A DNA stretch of 64,000 nucleotides, from NCBI RefSeq assembly GCF_900094545.1, contig NZ_FMAH01000010.1:62001-126000 (forward strand), in the 5' to 3' direction. Below are positions 26,809 to 34,627 of the stretch, in pieces (the first letter of the stretch is position 1; each line of letters begins with the position of its first letter). A model generated the notes under the pieces. The model searched no databases and was not told where the DNA came from. It was given only the letters and a program-made list of their open reading frames with translations. The DNA comes from Martinezella miluonensis. Its GTDB lineage: Bacteria; Pseudomonadota; Alphaproteobacteria; Rhizobiales; Rhizobiaceae. The position numbers and the translations under genes were made by a program.

Positions 26809-26925
26809 TCTTGTTGTTTAGTCAGACGTGCGACGAAGCAGTCGGTTGAATCTTACTCGGGAGGCCTTCCCGATATGAAACGCTGCGCACTTGTGCACAA
26901 GTCAAACCAGGGAATGGAGATAAGA

Positions 26926-27390
26926 ATGCTTGGTTTCCGCGCGAGAATTGCGACCATCGCCATGACGGCCGCTGTCACTCTGACAAGCTTTACGCCGTCC
27001 TTCGCCATTCAAATGCCCGCCGCACCGATCATGTCCACCGTCGACAAGGCCGCACCTGCCAATGTCGAACAGGTTCAGTGGCGCGACTATCGCGGCGGCT
27101 ATTATCGCCGCGGCTGGTATGGCGGCTATCGCGGTTATCCGGGCTATCGTCATGGCTATCGCTATTACGACGGCTACTGGTTCCCGCTCGCCGCCTTCGG
27201 CGCCGGCGCCATCATCGGCGGCGCGATTGCGAGCCAGCCCCGCTATTATGCCGCTCCGGCTCCGTCCGGCAGCATCAATCCGCGCCACGTCGAATGGTGT
27301 GCAGACCGCTATCGCTCATACCGGGCTTACGACAATACCTTCCAGCCGAATTATGGCCCACGCCGGCAGTGCTATTCGCCCTTCTATTGA
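26926..27390 (+). CDS. BA14K family protein
   Basis: 154-aa exported or envelope protein. Signal peptide about 1-27 ([20 protein letters not shown], cleavage after PSFA), a Tyr/Gly/Arg-rich low-complexity segment ([20 protein letters not shown]), a hydrophobic glycine-rich helix ([16 protein letters not shown]) and the C-terminal BA14K signature ([20 protein letters not shown] and [11 protein letters not shown]). Family members were first noticed as an immunoreactive protein of Brucella with lectin-like properties; their role in rhizobia is unclear. Start ATG 26926 has GGAG six bases upstream; longer in-frame starts upstream lack the signal peptide opening. Upstream is a candidate EcfG promoter, so stress induction is plausible. 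Confidence 0.88.
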   Translation: MLGFRARIATIAMTAAVTLTSFTPSFAIQMPAAPIMSTVDKAAPANVEQVQWRDYRGGYYRRGWYGGYRGYPGYRHGYRYYDGYWFPLAAFGAGAIIGGAIASQPRYYAAPAPSGSINPRHVEWCADRYRSYRAYDNTFQPNYGPRRQCYSPFY

Positions 27391-27414
27391 GCGAGATCCC
27401 TGAATGATCGATAG

Positions 27415-27446
27415 AGGCCGCCCTGCATATGCCGGGCGGCCTTTTG
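27415..27446. terminator. Bidirectional terminator between BA14K and CorA genes
   Basis: Stem AGGCCGCCC (27415-27423) / GGGCGGCCT (27434-27442) with a 10-base loop, followed by TTT and GC; it lies between convergent genes. Confidence 0.8.
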
Positions 27447-27458
27447 CATATCCCGATG

Positions 27459-28460
27459 TCAGAGAATGTCGACCCGTTTCAGCAGCCACCATGCCAGCAG
27501 GATGGAGGCGACGATGAAGCCGACGGCATAGCCGGTGCCGCTCGCACCGCCGGCAAGCGGCAGGCCCGATGTGTTCATGCCGAAGAAGCCGGTCACCAGC
27601 GTCGGCGGCAGCAGAAACGCAGTCATGATCGACAGGACATAAAGATGGCGATTGATCTCGGAGGAGAGCTTCGCGCCGATTTCTTCGTGCAGCAACCTGG
27701 CGCGCTCCTGCAGCGCAAAGACATCGTGATCGACCGCTTCCAGCCGTCCGCTCAAACGCGCGGCCACATCCTCGAATCCGAGCGGCATCTCCTCATCGTC
27801 CGAGGCGGCGGCATGGCGCATCAGCGACAGGACCGTGCGCAAGTGGCGGTGCAGCCGCACGATCGTCCGTCGAACGGACGGAAGCCGCGTGCGTTCGTCG
27901 CGAGACGTGTTCCCATGGACGAAGTCTTCGATCAGGTTCAGCTCTTCGCTGATCTCGATGACGACGGAAATCAGGGTGCGCTGGAACTCGACGACCAGCA
28001 GCTCGAAAATATCCAGTGGCCGGGAAAATCTGGTGGCGTTCTTCTCGATCAGCACGCGAGCCCGGTCCAGGCTGCGAAGCGGCTGCAGGCGGCTGGTGAT
28101 GAGCATGCGGTCGGTCACAACGAAGTGCAGCCAGCCGATATCGCGCGTATCCTGGGCGAAATCCCGCTGGAAGTCGACGAGCGTGCCGAAGAGCATCTGA
28201 TCGTCGACGGTGAGCGTCGCATGGCTCTCGTGCGTCGTCAGGGCGATGCGAGCGGCTTCGTTTAGTCCGGGCGCATCCTCGAGGAAGGCCGGCACACGCG
28301 CGTCGACGAGATTGAGATGCAGCCAGAGAAACCCTTCTTCGCTGAAGAGCGTCGAGCGATCGGTGTCATCAGGCAGTCGTTCCGGCTTGGTCGAGCCGGG
28401 ACGGAGACGATAGGCCCAGACGAAACCCGGTATTGTGGTAGCTGACGTGAGCGTGTTCAT
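27459..28460 (-). CDS. CorA/ZntB-family divalent cation transporter
   Basis: 333-aa member of the CorA superfamily: a large N-terminal cytoplasmic alpha/beta domain with long helices, then two C-terminal membrane helices. The first helix (LYVLSIMTAFLLPPTLVTGFFGMNTSG) ends in the signature GMN; the second is VGFIVASILLAWWLLKRVD. The loop after GMN lacks the acidic MPEL motif of classical Mg/Co CorA and the chain is closer to the ZntB type, so the transported ion (Mg, Zn or other) and direction are uncertain. It works as a pentamer in the inner membrane (family knowledge). It is a single gene, divergent from the acyl-CoA dehydrogenase gene. Confidence 0.88.
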   Translation of the reverse strand: MNTLTSATTIPGFVWAYRLRPGSTKPERLPDDTDRSTLFSEEGFLWLHLNLVDARVPAFLEDAPGLNEAARIALTTHESHATLTVDDQMLFGTLVDFQRDFAQDTRDIGWLHFVVTDRMLITSRLQPLRSLDRARVLIEKNATRFSRPLDIFELLVVEFQRTLISVVIEISEELNLIEDFVHGNTSRDERTRLPSVRRTIVRLHRHLRTVLSLMRHAAASDDEEMPLGFEDVAARLSGRLEAVDHDVFALQERARLLHEEIGAKLSSEINRHLYVLSIMTAFLLPPTLVTGFFGMNTSGLPLAGGASGTGYAVGFIVASILLAWWLLKRVDIL

Positions 28461-28645
28461 GGAGTTGTCGTTCGCATTGTCTGAACAGTTGCCTTAGTCT
28501 TCGTTCATGACGGTTGTTTATGCAAGTCCGCCTTCTCATGGAATAATTGCATGTCCCGGCATCAATTTCGCACGCGTAAAGCGCGCGCAAGACGTACGCG
28601 CCGCTCCCGTTCGCGACAGGGTGGAAATCGTCGCGAATGGCATCC

Positions 28646-28669
28646 CGTCAAAATTGACGTTTACGTAAA
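28646..28669. promoter_or_regulatory. Two adjacent palindromes upstream of the acyl-CoA dehydrogenase gene
   Basis: CGTCAAAATTGACG (28646-28659; 6-bp arms) directly abuts the perfect palindrome TTTACGTAAA (28660-28669). Together they contain TTGACGTTTACGTAAA, with two ACGT cores, resembling sites recalled for MerR-family regulators of leucine or fatty-acid catabolism (LiuR type). A -10-like TATACT follows at 28681. Confidence 0.45.
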
Positions 28670-28747
28670 AATAAACTAGCTATACTGCACATCGGCGACG
28701 ACCCGGGTGAGGCGGGTCGCCGGCAGCACCAATGCGGAGGAAGCAGC

Positions 28748-30526
28748 ATGTACAAGGCACCCGTCGAAGAAATCGCATTCACGCTGAAGCATGTCGCGGG
28801 CATGGAGCGCGCGATGGAGGAGGGCATTCTCGGCGATCTCAGCGCCGATGTCGTCGATGCCATCCTATCGGAAGCGGGGCGATTTGCCGGCGAGGAGGTT
28901 GAGCCGCTCGCCGGCAATGGCGACAGGCAGGGCGCAAGGCTGGTCGACGGCAAGGTGGTGCTGCCCGATGGCTGGGAGAAGCTCTACCGCGATTGGATTG
29001 CCGGCGGCTGGAACGGGCTGACGGCGCCGGAAGAGTATGGCGGGCAGGGCCTGCCGCACATGCTGAATATCGCGACGCTGGAAATGTGGAATTCCGCCTC
29101 GATGGCGTTCGGCCTTGCGCCGACGCTGACCATGGGGGCGTCCGAGGCGCTGCGAGCCCATGGCAGCGATGATCTCAAGAGGAAATATCTGGCGAAGCTC
29201 GTATCGGGCGAGTGGACCGGAACCATGAACCTGACGGAGCCCCATGCCGGCTCCGATGTCGGGGCTCTGCGCTCGCGCGCCGAACGTCGTGATGACGGCA
29301 CCTATCGCATCTTCGGCGAGAAGATCTTCATCACCTGGGGCGATCATGAGGCGACCGAGAATATCATTCATCTCGTCCTCGCCCGTCTACCGGATGCGCC
29401 TGCCGGCACGCGTGGCATTTCGCTCTTTCTCGTGCCGAAATTCCTCGTGAACGAGGATGGCTCGCTTGGCGCCCGCAACGATTATTTTGCCCATTCTCTG
29501 GAGCACAAGCTCGGCATTCACGGCTCGCCGACCTGCACGCTCATCTTTGGCGACGGCAAATATGGTGCAGAAAAGGGCGCCATCGGCTGGCTCGTCGGCG
29601 AAGAGAACAAAGGCCTCGCCTGCATGTTCACGATGATGAACAATGCCCGGCTAGCCGTCGGCATCCAGGGCGTGGCGATTGCGGAAGCAGCCACGCAGAA
29701 GGCCATCGCTTACGCCGGAGAGCGCACCCAGGGCCGCGCGCCGGGCACGACAGCATCGGGCATGAGCCCCATCATCGAGCATCCCGATGTCGCCCGCATG
29801 CTCTTGACGATGAAGTCGCTGACACAGGGTTCGCGCGCCATCTGCTACGCCTGCGCAGAGGCGATCGACATGTCTCATCGCGACCCGCAAAAGGCCGGCT
29901 TTTGGCAGGAGCGCGCAGCATTGCTGACGCCGATCGCCAAGTCCTTTTCCACCGATGCCGGCGTCGATGTCGCCTCGCTTGGCATTCAGGTCCATGGCGG
30001 CATGGGCTTCATCGAAGAAACCGGTGCGGCACGCCTGCTGCGTGACGCGCGCATCGCGCCGATTTACGAGGGCACTAACGGCATTCAGGCCATCGACCTG
30101 GTGACGCGCAAGCTGACGATCGCGAACGGCGATCATGTGCGTGGCTTTATCGCCGAACTGCGCGGGATCGCCGACGCCGTCGCCAAATCCAATCTTGCAG
30201 GTTTCGGCGAGACGGCGCCGCGGCTGCTGGCAGCCATCGCCGATCTGGAAAAGACAAGCGAATGGCTCCTGTCGAGGCAGGCGGAGGGCTCAGTCACCGA
30301 AGCCCTGGCCGGCGCTACACCTTACCAGCGGCTCTTCGGCCTCGTGCTGACCGGAAGCTATCTGGCCAAGGGCGCCCTTGCGGATGCGGGGGATGGCGAA
30401 GGGGCGAAACGTGTCGCGCTCTGCCGTTTTGCAGCCGAGAATCTTCTGGCTGAGACTGCAGCTCTTTCCGACCGTGTCGTTGCCGGAGCCGGCAGCCTTG
30501 AAGCCGCCCGCATCGCGTTTGCTTAG
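28748..30526 (+). CDS. Acyl-CoA dehydrogenase, long C-terminal-domain type
   Basis: 592-aa FAD-dependent acyl-CoA dehydrogenase, longer than the usual 380 residues because of the extra C-terminal domain seen in AcdA/DmdC-like members. N-terminal, middle (MNLTEPHAGSDVGALRSRA and FITWGDHE) and C-terminal flavin domains are present, with VASLGIQVHGGMGFIEETGAARLLRDARIAPIYEGTNGIQ carrying the catalytic glutamate. It dehydrogenates an acyl-CoA at C2-C3 and feeds electrons to ETF; chain length is unknown, and a 3-methylthiopropanoyl-CoA role is possible but unproven. Start ATG 28748 follows GGAGGAAGC. A crotonase gene begins 10 bases after the stop. Paired palindromes and a leader hairpin (28693-28722) lie upstream. 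Confidence 0.93.
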   Translation: MYKAPVEEIAFTLKHVAGMERAMEEGILGDLSADVVDAILSEAGRFAGEEVEPLAGNGDRQGARLVDGKVVLPDGWEKLYRDWIAGGWNGLTAPEEYGGQGLPHMLNIATLEMWNSASMAFGLAPTLTMGASEALRAHGSDDLKRKYLAKLVSGEWTGTMNLTEPHAGSDVGALRSRAERRDDGTYRIFGEKIFITWGDHEATENIIHLVLARLPDAPAGTRGISLFLVPKFLVNEDGSLGARNDYFAHSLEHKLGIHGSPTCTLIFGDGKYGAEKGAIGWLVGEENKGLACMFTMMNNARLAVGIQGVAIAEAATQKAIAYAGERTQGRAPGTTASGMSPIIEHPDVARMLLTMKSLTQGSRAICYACAEAIDMSHRDPQKAGFWQERAALLTPIAKSFSTDAGVDVASLGIQVHGGMGFIEETGAARLLRDARIAPIYEGTNGIQAIDLVTRKLTIANGDHVRGFIAELRGIADAVAKSNLAGFGETAPRLLAAIADLEKTSEWLLSRQAEGSVTEALAGATPYQRLFGLVLTGSYLAKGALADAGDGEGAKRVALCRFAAENLLAETAALSDRVVAGAGSLEAARIAFA

Positions 30527-30535
30527 GGAACCAGC

Positions 30536-31288
30536 ATGACCGACCATATCCTCATTGAACGCCCCGAAAACGCCCCGCATATCCAGATTATCCGGTTCAA
30601 TCGTCCGGAAAAAAAGAATGCGATCACGCGGGCCATGTATCAGACGATGACCGATGCGCTGAAGGCGGCGGAAGATACAGCTGATATCCGCGTCAACGTC
30701 TTCCTCGGCACCGAGGGCTGCTTCTCCGCCGGCAACGATATGGCTGATTTCCTGGCCTTCGCCATGGGCGGCAGCATGGGCCGGGAGGTGATCGATTTTC
30801 TGATCGCGCTGGCGAGCGCGCGAAAGCCCGTCATCTCCGGCGTTGACGGCCTGGCGATCGGCATCGGCACTACGATCCATCTGCATTGCGATCTGACGGT
30901 TGCCTCCGATCGCAGCCTGTTCAAAACGCCTTTCGTCGACCTTGCTCTCGTTCCCGAGGCCGCATCGAGCCTGATCGCGCCGCAGGTGATGGGGCATCAG
31001 CGGGCTTTCGCCCTGCTTGCCCTCGGCGAAGGCTTTTCCGCTGCCGAAGCAAAGGATGCCGGCCTGATCTGGAAGGTGACCGCGCCGGACGCGGTGGAGA
31101 CCGAAACGCTGTCTTTAGCAGCCAAGATCGCCGCCAAGCCGCCCGAAGCCTTGCGGATTGCGCGCGACCTGATGCGCGGCCCGCCGGACGCGGTCCTCGA
31201 CCGCATTCACAAAGAAGCCGAGCATTTCGCCGCCCAGCTGAAGAGTGCCGAAGCCCGCGCGGCTTTCGAGGCGTTCATGAAGCGCTGA
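30536..31288 (+). CDS. Enoyl-CoA hydratase/isomerase family protein
   Basis: 250-aa crotonase-fold enzyme, expected to hydrate or isomerise the enoyl-CoA made by the preceding dehydrogenase. Oxyanion-hole region FSAGNDMADF and the second region GLAIGIGTTIHLHCDLTVAS are present. The first catalytic Glu of classic hydratases is replaced (FKTPFVDL where FxxPE is usual), while the later Glu is kept (LALVPEAASS). This pattern is typical of enoyl-CoA isomerase-like members, so an isomerase or other reaction is more likely than a textbook hydratase (inference). It is probably in one operon with the dehydrogenase (gap 9 bases). Confidence 0.88.
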   Translation: MTDHILIERPENAPHIQIIRFNRPEKKNAITRAMYQTMTDALKAAEDTADIRVNVFLGTEGCFSAGNDMADFLAFAMGGSMGREVIDFLIALASARKPVISGVDGLAIGIGTTIHLHCDLTVASDRSLFKTPFVDLALVPEAASSLIAPQVMGHQRAFALLALGEGFSAAEAKDAGLIWKVTAPDAVETETLSLAAKIAAKPPEALRIARDLMRGPPDAVLDRIHKEAEHFAAQLKSAEARAAFEAFMKR

Positions 31289-31292
31289 AGGC

Positions 31293-32543
31293 TTATTTCT
31301 CCAGCGCCGCAACCACCTCGACATGCGAGGTCCACAGGAACTGGTCGATCGGTGTCACCCGGGTGATGCGGTAGCCGCCTTCGACCAGCAATGCGAGATC
31401 GCGGGCGAAGGTCAGCGGATTGCAGGAGACGGCGACGATCTTCTTGACCTGCGACCGGGCCAGTTCCTTGCACTGGAATTCGGCCCCTGCACGAGGCGGG
31501 TCGAAGACGACGGCGTCGTAGACCTTCAGTTCCTGTGTCATTAGCGGTCGGCGGAAGAGATCGCGACGCTCGACCGTGACGGGCTTCAGCCCCGGTGTAT
31601 TGCGCGCGGCATGGTCGAGCACTGCGAGCGGCTTGTCTTCGCCTTCCACCGCATGCACGCGCCCGATCCGCGCCAGACGAAGCGAAAAGGTGCCGCTGCC
31701 GGCGAAAAGATCGGCGATGCGCTTCGCCTTGCCGACATGGGCCGTCACCAGCTCGGCCATGGCGTCCTCGGCCTGCTTGGTCGCTTGCGTGAAGGCGCCC
31801 GGCGGCGGCGAGACCTGCACGCCGCCGAAATCGATGATCGGCTTTGCCGGCTCCACCAGGATTTCTCCGTTCAGCGAAAGGCGCGCAATGCCGCGAAGCG
31901 ACAGCACGGTTTCGATCGTGCTGCGGCGCTGCTTATCAGAGAGCGACTTGATGCCGTCGACGGCGAGATCGAGGCCGGTCTGCGTCTCCAGCACGGAAAT
32001 GCGGAAGGCCTCAGCATTGATGGCCATCGCCGCGGCGATCGTCCTGATTGCCGGCAAGCGGGCCATGATGCCGGCTGCGGCAATGGGACATTCCTCAATG
32101 GCGACGATGTGATGGCTTTCGGCCTGGTTGAAGCCGATGAGCATGTCCTTTTCGGTTTTCCGTGCGGCGAGGACCACCTTGCGTCGCTCGCCGGGATGGG
32201 CGGCAACGATATCGTCCACCTCGGGCGTCAGACCCTTCGAGCGCAGCGCATCGATGACGAGCTGGCGCTTGAAACCCCTATAGGGCGCGTCCGTATAGTG
32301 CTGCAGGGTGCAGCCGCCGCAGGCGCCATTGACGCCGTGCGGGCCGAAGTGCCGACAGTGTGGCTCCTGGCGCTCCGGCGAGGCCGTCGTGATCGACATC
32401 AGCGTGCCCTGGCTTTTCACCCGCGCGATGGCGACGTTTTCGCCCGGCAGCGTGAAGGGCACGTAGATCGGGCCATCAGCGCCCTGCGCGATGCCGTCGC
32501 CCTGGGCGCCGAGCTTCTGGATGGTGACATTTTCAGTGCTCAT
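31293..32543 (-). CDS. Class I SAM-dependent RNA methyltransferase (RlmD/TrmA type)
   Basis: 416-aa uracil-C5 RNA methyltransferase. It has an N-terminal TRAM domain (IYVPFTLPGENVAIARVKSQ), a cluster of cysteines that probably holds an iron-sulfur cluster (CRHFGPHGVNGACGGC, and CPIAAAG near residue 147), a Rossmann SAM domain (IADLFAGSGTFSLRLARIG), the motif FDPPRAG and the catalytic cysteine in VSCNPLTFARDL. The closest model is RlmD, which makes m5U1939 in 23S rRNA, but related RlmC and TrmA cannot be separated by eye. It overlaps the tlyA stop by 4 bases (ATGA), so tlyA and this gene are translationally coupled. Confidence 0.92.
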   Translation of the reverse strand: MSTENVTIQKLGAQGDGIAQGADGPIYVPFTLPGENVAIARVKSQGTLMSITTASPERQEPHCRHFGPHGVNGACGGCTLQHYTDAPYRGFKRQLVIDALRSKGLTPEVDDIVAAHPGERRKVVLAARKTEKDMLIGFNQAESHHIVAIEECPIAAAGIMARLPAIRTIAAAMAINAEAFRISVLETQTGLDLAVDGIKSLSDKQRRSTIETVLSLRGIARLSLNGEILVEPAKPIIDFGGVQVSPPPGAFTQATKQAEDAMAELVTAHVGKAKRIADLFAGSGTFSLRLARIGRVHAVEGEDKPLAVLDHAARNTPGLKPVTVERRDLFRRPLMTQELKVYDAVVFDPPRAGAEFQCKELARSQVKKIVAVSCNPLTFARDLALLVEGGYRITRVTPIDQFLWTSHVEVVAALEK

Positions 32544-33280
32544 GGCTTGATCCCTGCGAGAAGAAATTCATGGTTGCCGTCGCCGCCTGTTATCGGCGAG
32601 GCAATGAGGCCGAGGCTCCGCCAACCCATATCCTCGGCAAACCAGCGCTCGAGTTCGGCGGCGACTGTCGGAGCGGAGGAGGGGTCCTTCAGCAGGCCGT
32701 TCTTGCCGATCGCATCGCGGCCTGCCTCGAATTGCGGCTTCACCAGCAGCGCTGCACGCGCACCCGGCTCGGCAAGAGCGAGCGCCGGTGCTAGCGCCAG
32801 CTTCAGCGAGATGAAGGAGACGTCGGAAACGATGAAGGAAATGGGCCTGCCGATGTCCTCGGCTGTCAGGTTGCGGGCGTTCAGCCCCTCGATATTGGTC
32901 ACACGTGGATCGGCCGAGATGCGCGGATGCATCTGGCCGTGGCCGACGTCGATGGAGGTGACATGGGCTGCGCCGCGTTGCAGCAGCACTTCGGTGAAGC
33001 CCCCGGTCGATGCGCCGACATCGAGGCATTGCTGCCCTTGCGGATCAAGGCCGAAATGGTCGAGGGCGGCTACCAGTTTCAACGCCGCGCGCGAGACATA
33101 ATCCTGGGCGGGATCGTCGATGCCGATCTGCGCCTCTTCGGTAAACAGCGCCCCCGGTTTGGTCACGACTTTGCCGTCGACGGTCACGGTGCCGCGTTGA
33201 ATGGCATCGCGCGCACGGGATCGGCTGGCGAAGAGCGAAAGGGAGACGAGAAGCTGGTCGAGGCGTTGCGGTTCGGACAT
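32540..33280 (-). CDS. tlyA: TlyA family rRNA 2'-O-methyltransferase
   Basis: 246-aa protein with an N-terminal S4 RNA-binding domain (RLDQLLVSLSLFASRSRARDAIQRGTV) and a C-terminal FtsJ-like SAM methyltransferase domain (CLDVGASTGGFTEVLLQRGA, SDVSFISLKLALAPAL, LLVKPQFEAG). In other bacteria TlyA methylates the ribose of C1409 in 16S (and C1920 in 23S) rRNA and affects capreomycin sensitivity, and some homologues are called hemolysin-like; here the rRNA role is the better guess. Start: ATG 33280, which begins the family N-terminus MSEPQRLDQ; an earlier in-frame codon would add 38 atypical residues. It overlaps the downstream methyltransferase by 4 bases. Confidence 0.93.
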   Translation of the reverse strand: MSEPQRLDQLLVSLSLFASRSRARDAIQRGTVTVDGKVVTKPGALFTEEAQIGIDDPAQDYVSRAALKLVAALDHFGLDPQGQQCLDVGASTGGFTEVLLQRGAAHVTSIDVGHGQMHPRISADPRVTNIEGLNARNLTAEDIGRPISFIVSDVSFISLKLALAPALALAEPGARAALLVKPQFEAGRDAIGKNGLLKDPSSAPTVAAELERWFAEDMGWRSLGLIASPITGGDGNHEFLLAGIKP

Positions 33281-33392
33281 AGGCAGTCCATGCCGGGCAA
33301 TGCAGTGCGTTGCAAGCCTTTTGTGCTGATGCCGGCGTTGACGGCGGATTGCAGCTGGCCATAATCGAACAAATCTGCGGTTGGGGAACACC

Positions 33393-34400
33393 ATGCGAAA
33401 AATCGGTGGCTATACGGCGCTATTGGCGATGTTCGCCGCGCCCGCCTTGGCGAATGACACGATGGCCGAGCTGCGGACGGGCGGCCTCGCCTATGTCCGC
33501 TCCGGCGATATCAGCATGGCCCAGGAAAAGCTGTTCATTTCGCCCGCCGAAGTGCGCGTCGATTATGTGTTCGAAAATACCTCCGACAAAGAGGTCGAGA
33601 GCCTCGTCGCTTTCCCGATGCCGGATATCAAGGGTGATGTCGACAGCACGGTCGATGCCGGAGATGTCGAGGCCGACAACTTCCTCGGCTTCACCGTGAC
33701 GCAGGACGGAAAGGCCATAACCCCGACCCTTCAGCAGCGGGTTACGGTCGCCGGGGTCGACATGACGGATGAGCTGAAGGCGCATGGCGTGCCGTTGTTG
33801 CCGCTGAGCGGTGCGGCAACGGATGCCGCCGCCAAGCTGCCCGCGGATGTGCTGGAAGACTGGACGGCTCGCGGACTGATCGCAGATGACGAATACGACA
33901 ATGACGGCCAGGGCATGAAGCATCATCCGACGCCGATGTGGACGCTGCACACGACCTATTGGTGGCGCACCAAGTTTCCGGCCAAGGCCAAAATCGCTGT
34001 CCAGCATCGCTACAAGCCGAGCGTCGGCGGCACCGTGGCCATCACCTTTGCCGGTGAGGAGGAGTATCAAACGCAGCAGCTGCAGGCCTATCGCGGTAAA
34101 TATTGCCTCGACGAGGCTTTCCTGAAGACCGCGACCAAGCTTGCCGCCGCAGCAGACAAGGGCGGACGCACCTATACCGAGAGCTGGATCTCCTACGTGC
34201 TGACGACGGGCGCCAATTGGTCCGGCCCCATCAAGCATTTCGAGCTGACCGTCGATAAGGGCAGCCCGGATAACTACATCAGCTTCTGCGGCAAGGACGT
34301 GAAGAAGACCGGTCCGACCAGTTTCCAGATGACGGCGCAGGATTTCTATCCCGACCGGGATCTCGACATCCTTATTCTCACCGCGACGCCTGTGAATTAG
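33393..34400 (+). CDS. DUF4424 secreted protein, function unknown
   Basis: 335-aa predicted periplasmic protein. A signal peptide is seen at about 1-21 (MRKIGGYTALLAMFAAPALA), then a DUF4424 domain with beta-rich segments and the recognisable LFISPAEVRVDYVFEN, ESLVAFPMPDI, TYWWRTKFPA and YKPSVGG. Only two cysteines are apparent (YCLDEAF, SFCGKD), perhaps a disulfide. Its function is not known to me. Start ATG 33393 with GGGGA upstream; a TTG four codons earlier is in the same frame but offers no advantage. It is divergent from tlyA and upstream of the chemoreceptor in the same direction, though separated by 227 bases. Confidence 0.82.
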   Translation: MRKIGGYTALLAMFAAPALANDTMAELRTGGLAYVRSGDISMAQEKLFISPAEVRVDYVFENTSDKEVESLVAFPMPDIKGDVDSTVDAGDVEADNFLGFTVTQDGKAITPTLQQRVTVAGVDMTDELKAHGVPLLPLSGAATDAAAKLPADVLEDWTARGLIADDEYDNDGQGMKHHPTPMWTLHTTYWWRTKFPAKAKIAVQHRYKPSVGGTVAITFAGEEEYQTQQLQAYRGKYCLDEAFLKTATKLAAAADKGGRTYTESWISYVLTTGANWSGPIKHFELTVDKGSPDNYISFCGKDVKKTGPTSFQMTAQDFYPDRDLDILILTATPVN

Positions 34401-34627
34401 GCCCGTTTAAAACCGGTTGCGCAAAATTAAATAATTTTAAAGCGGTAGCCACTACTGATGCGCAGGATTGCGATGATCTGTTTCGAGGTCGTCGCCTGCC
34501 ATGAAGGCTTCGCGCTTCTGCGCCCCAATCATGCCTCTCCCTGAATTCTTCGGGCGTCCGGCTGTGTTTCCTCCCAATCGCGGCCTGTCGATGCTCGCCA
34601 GGACCGGCGCTCAGGAGGCGCTCACTC

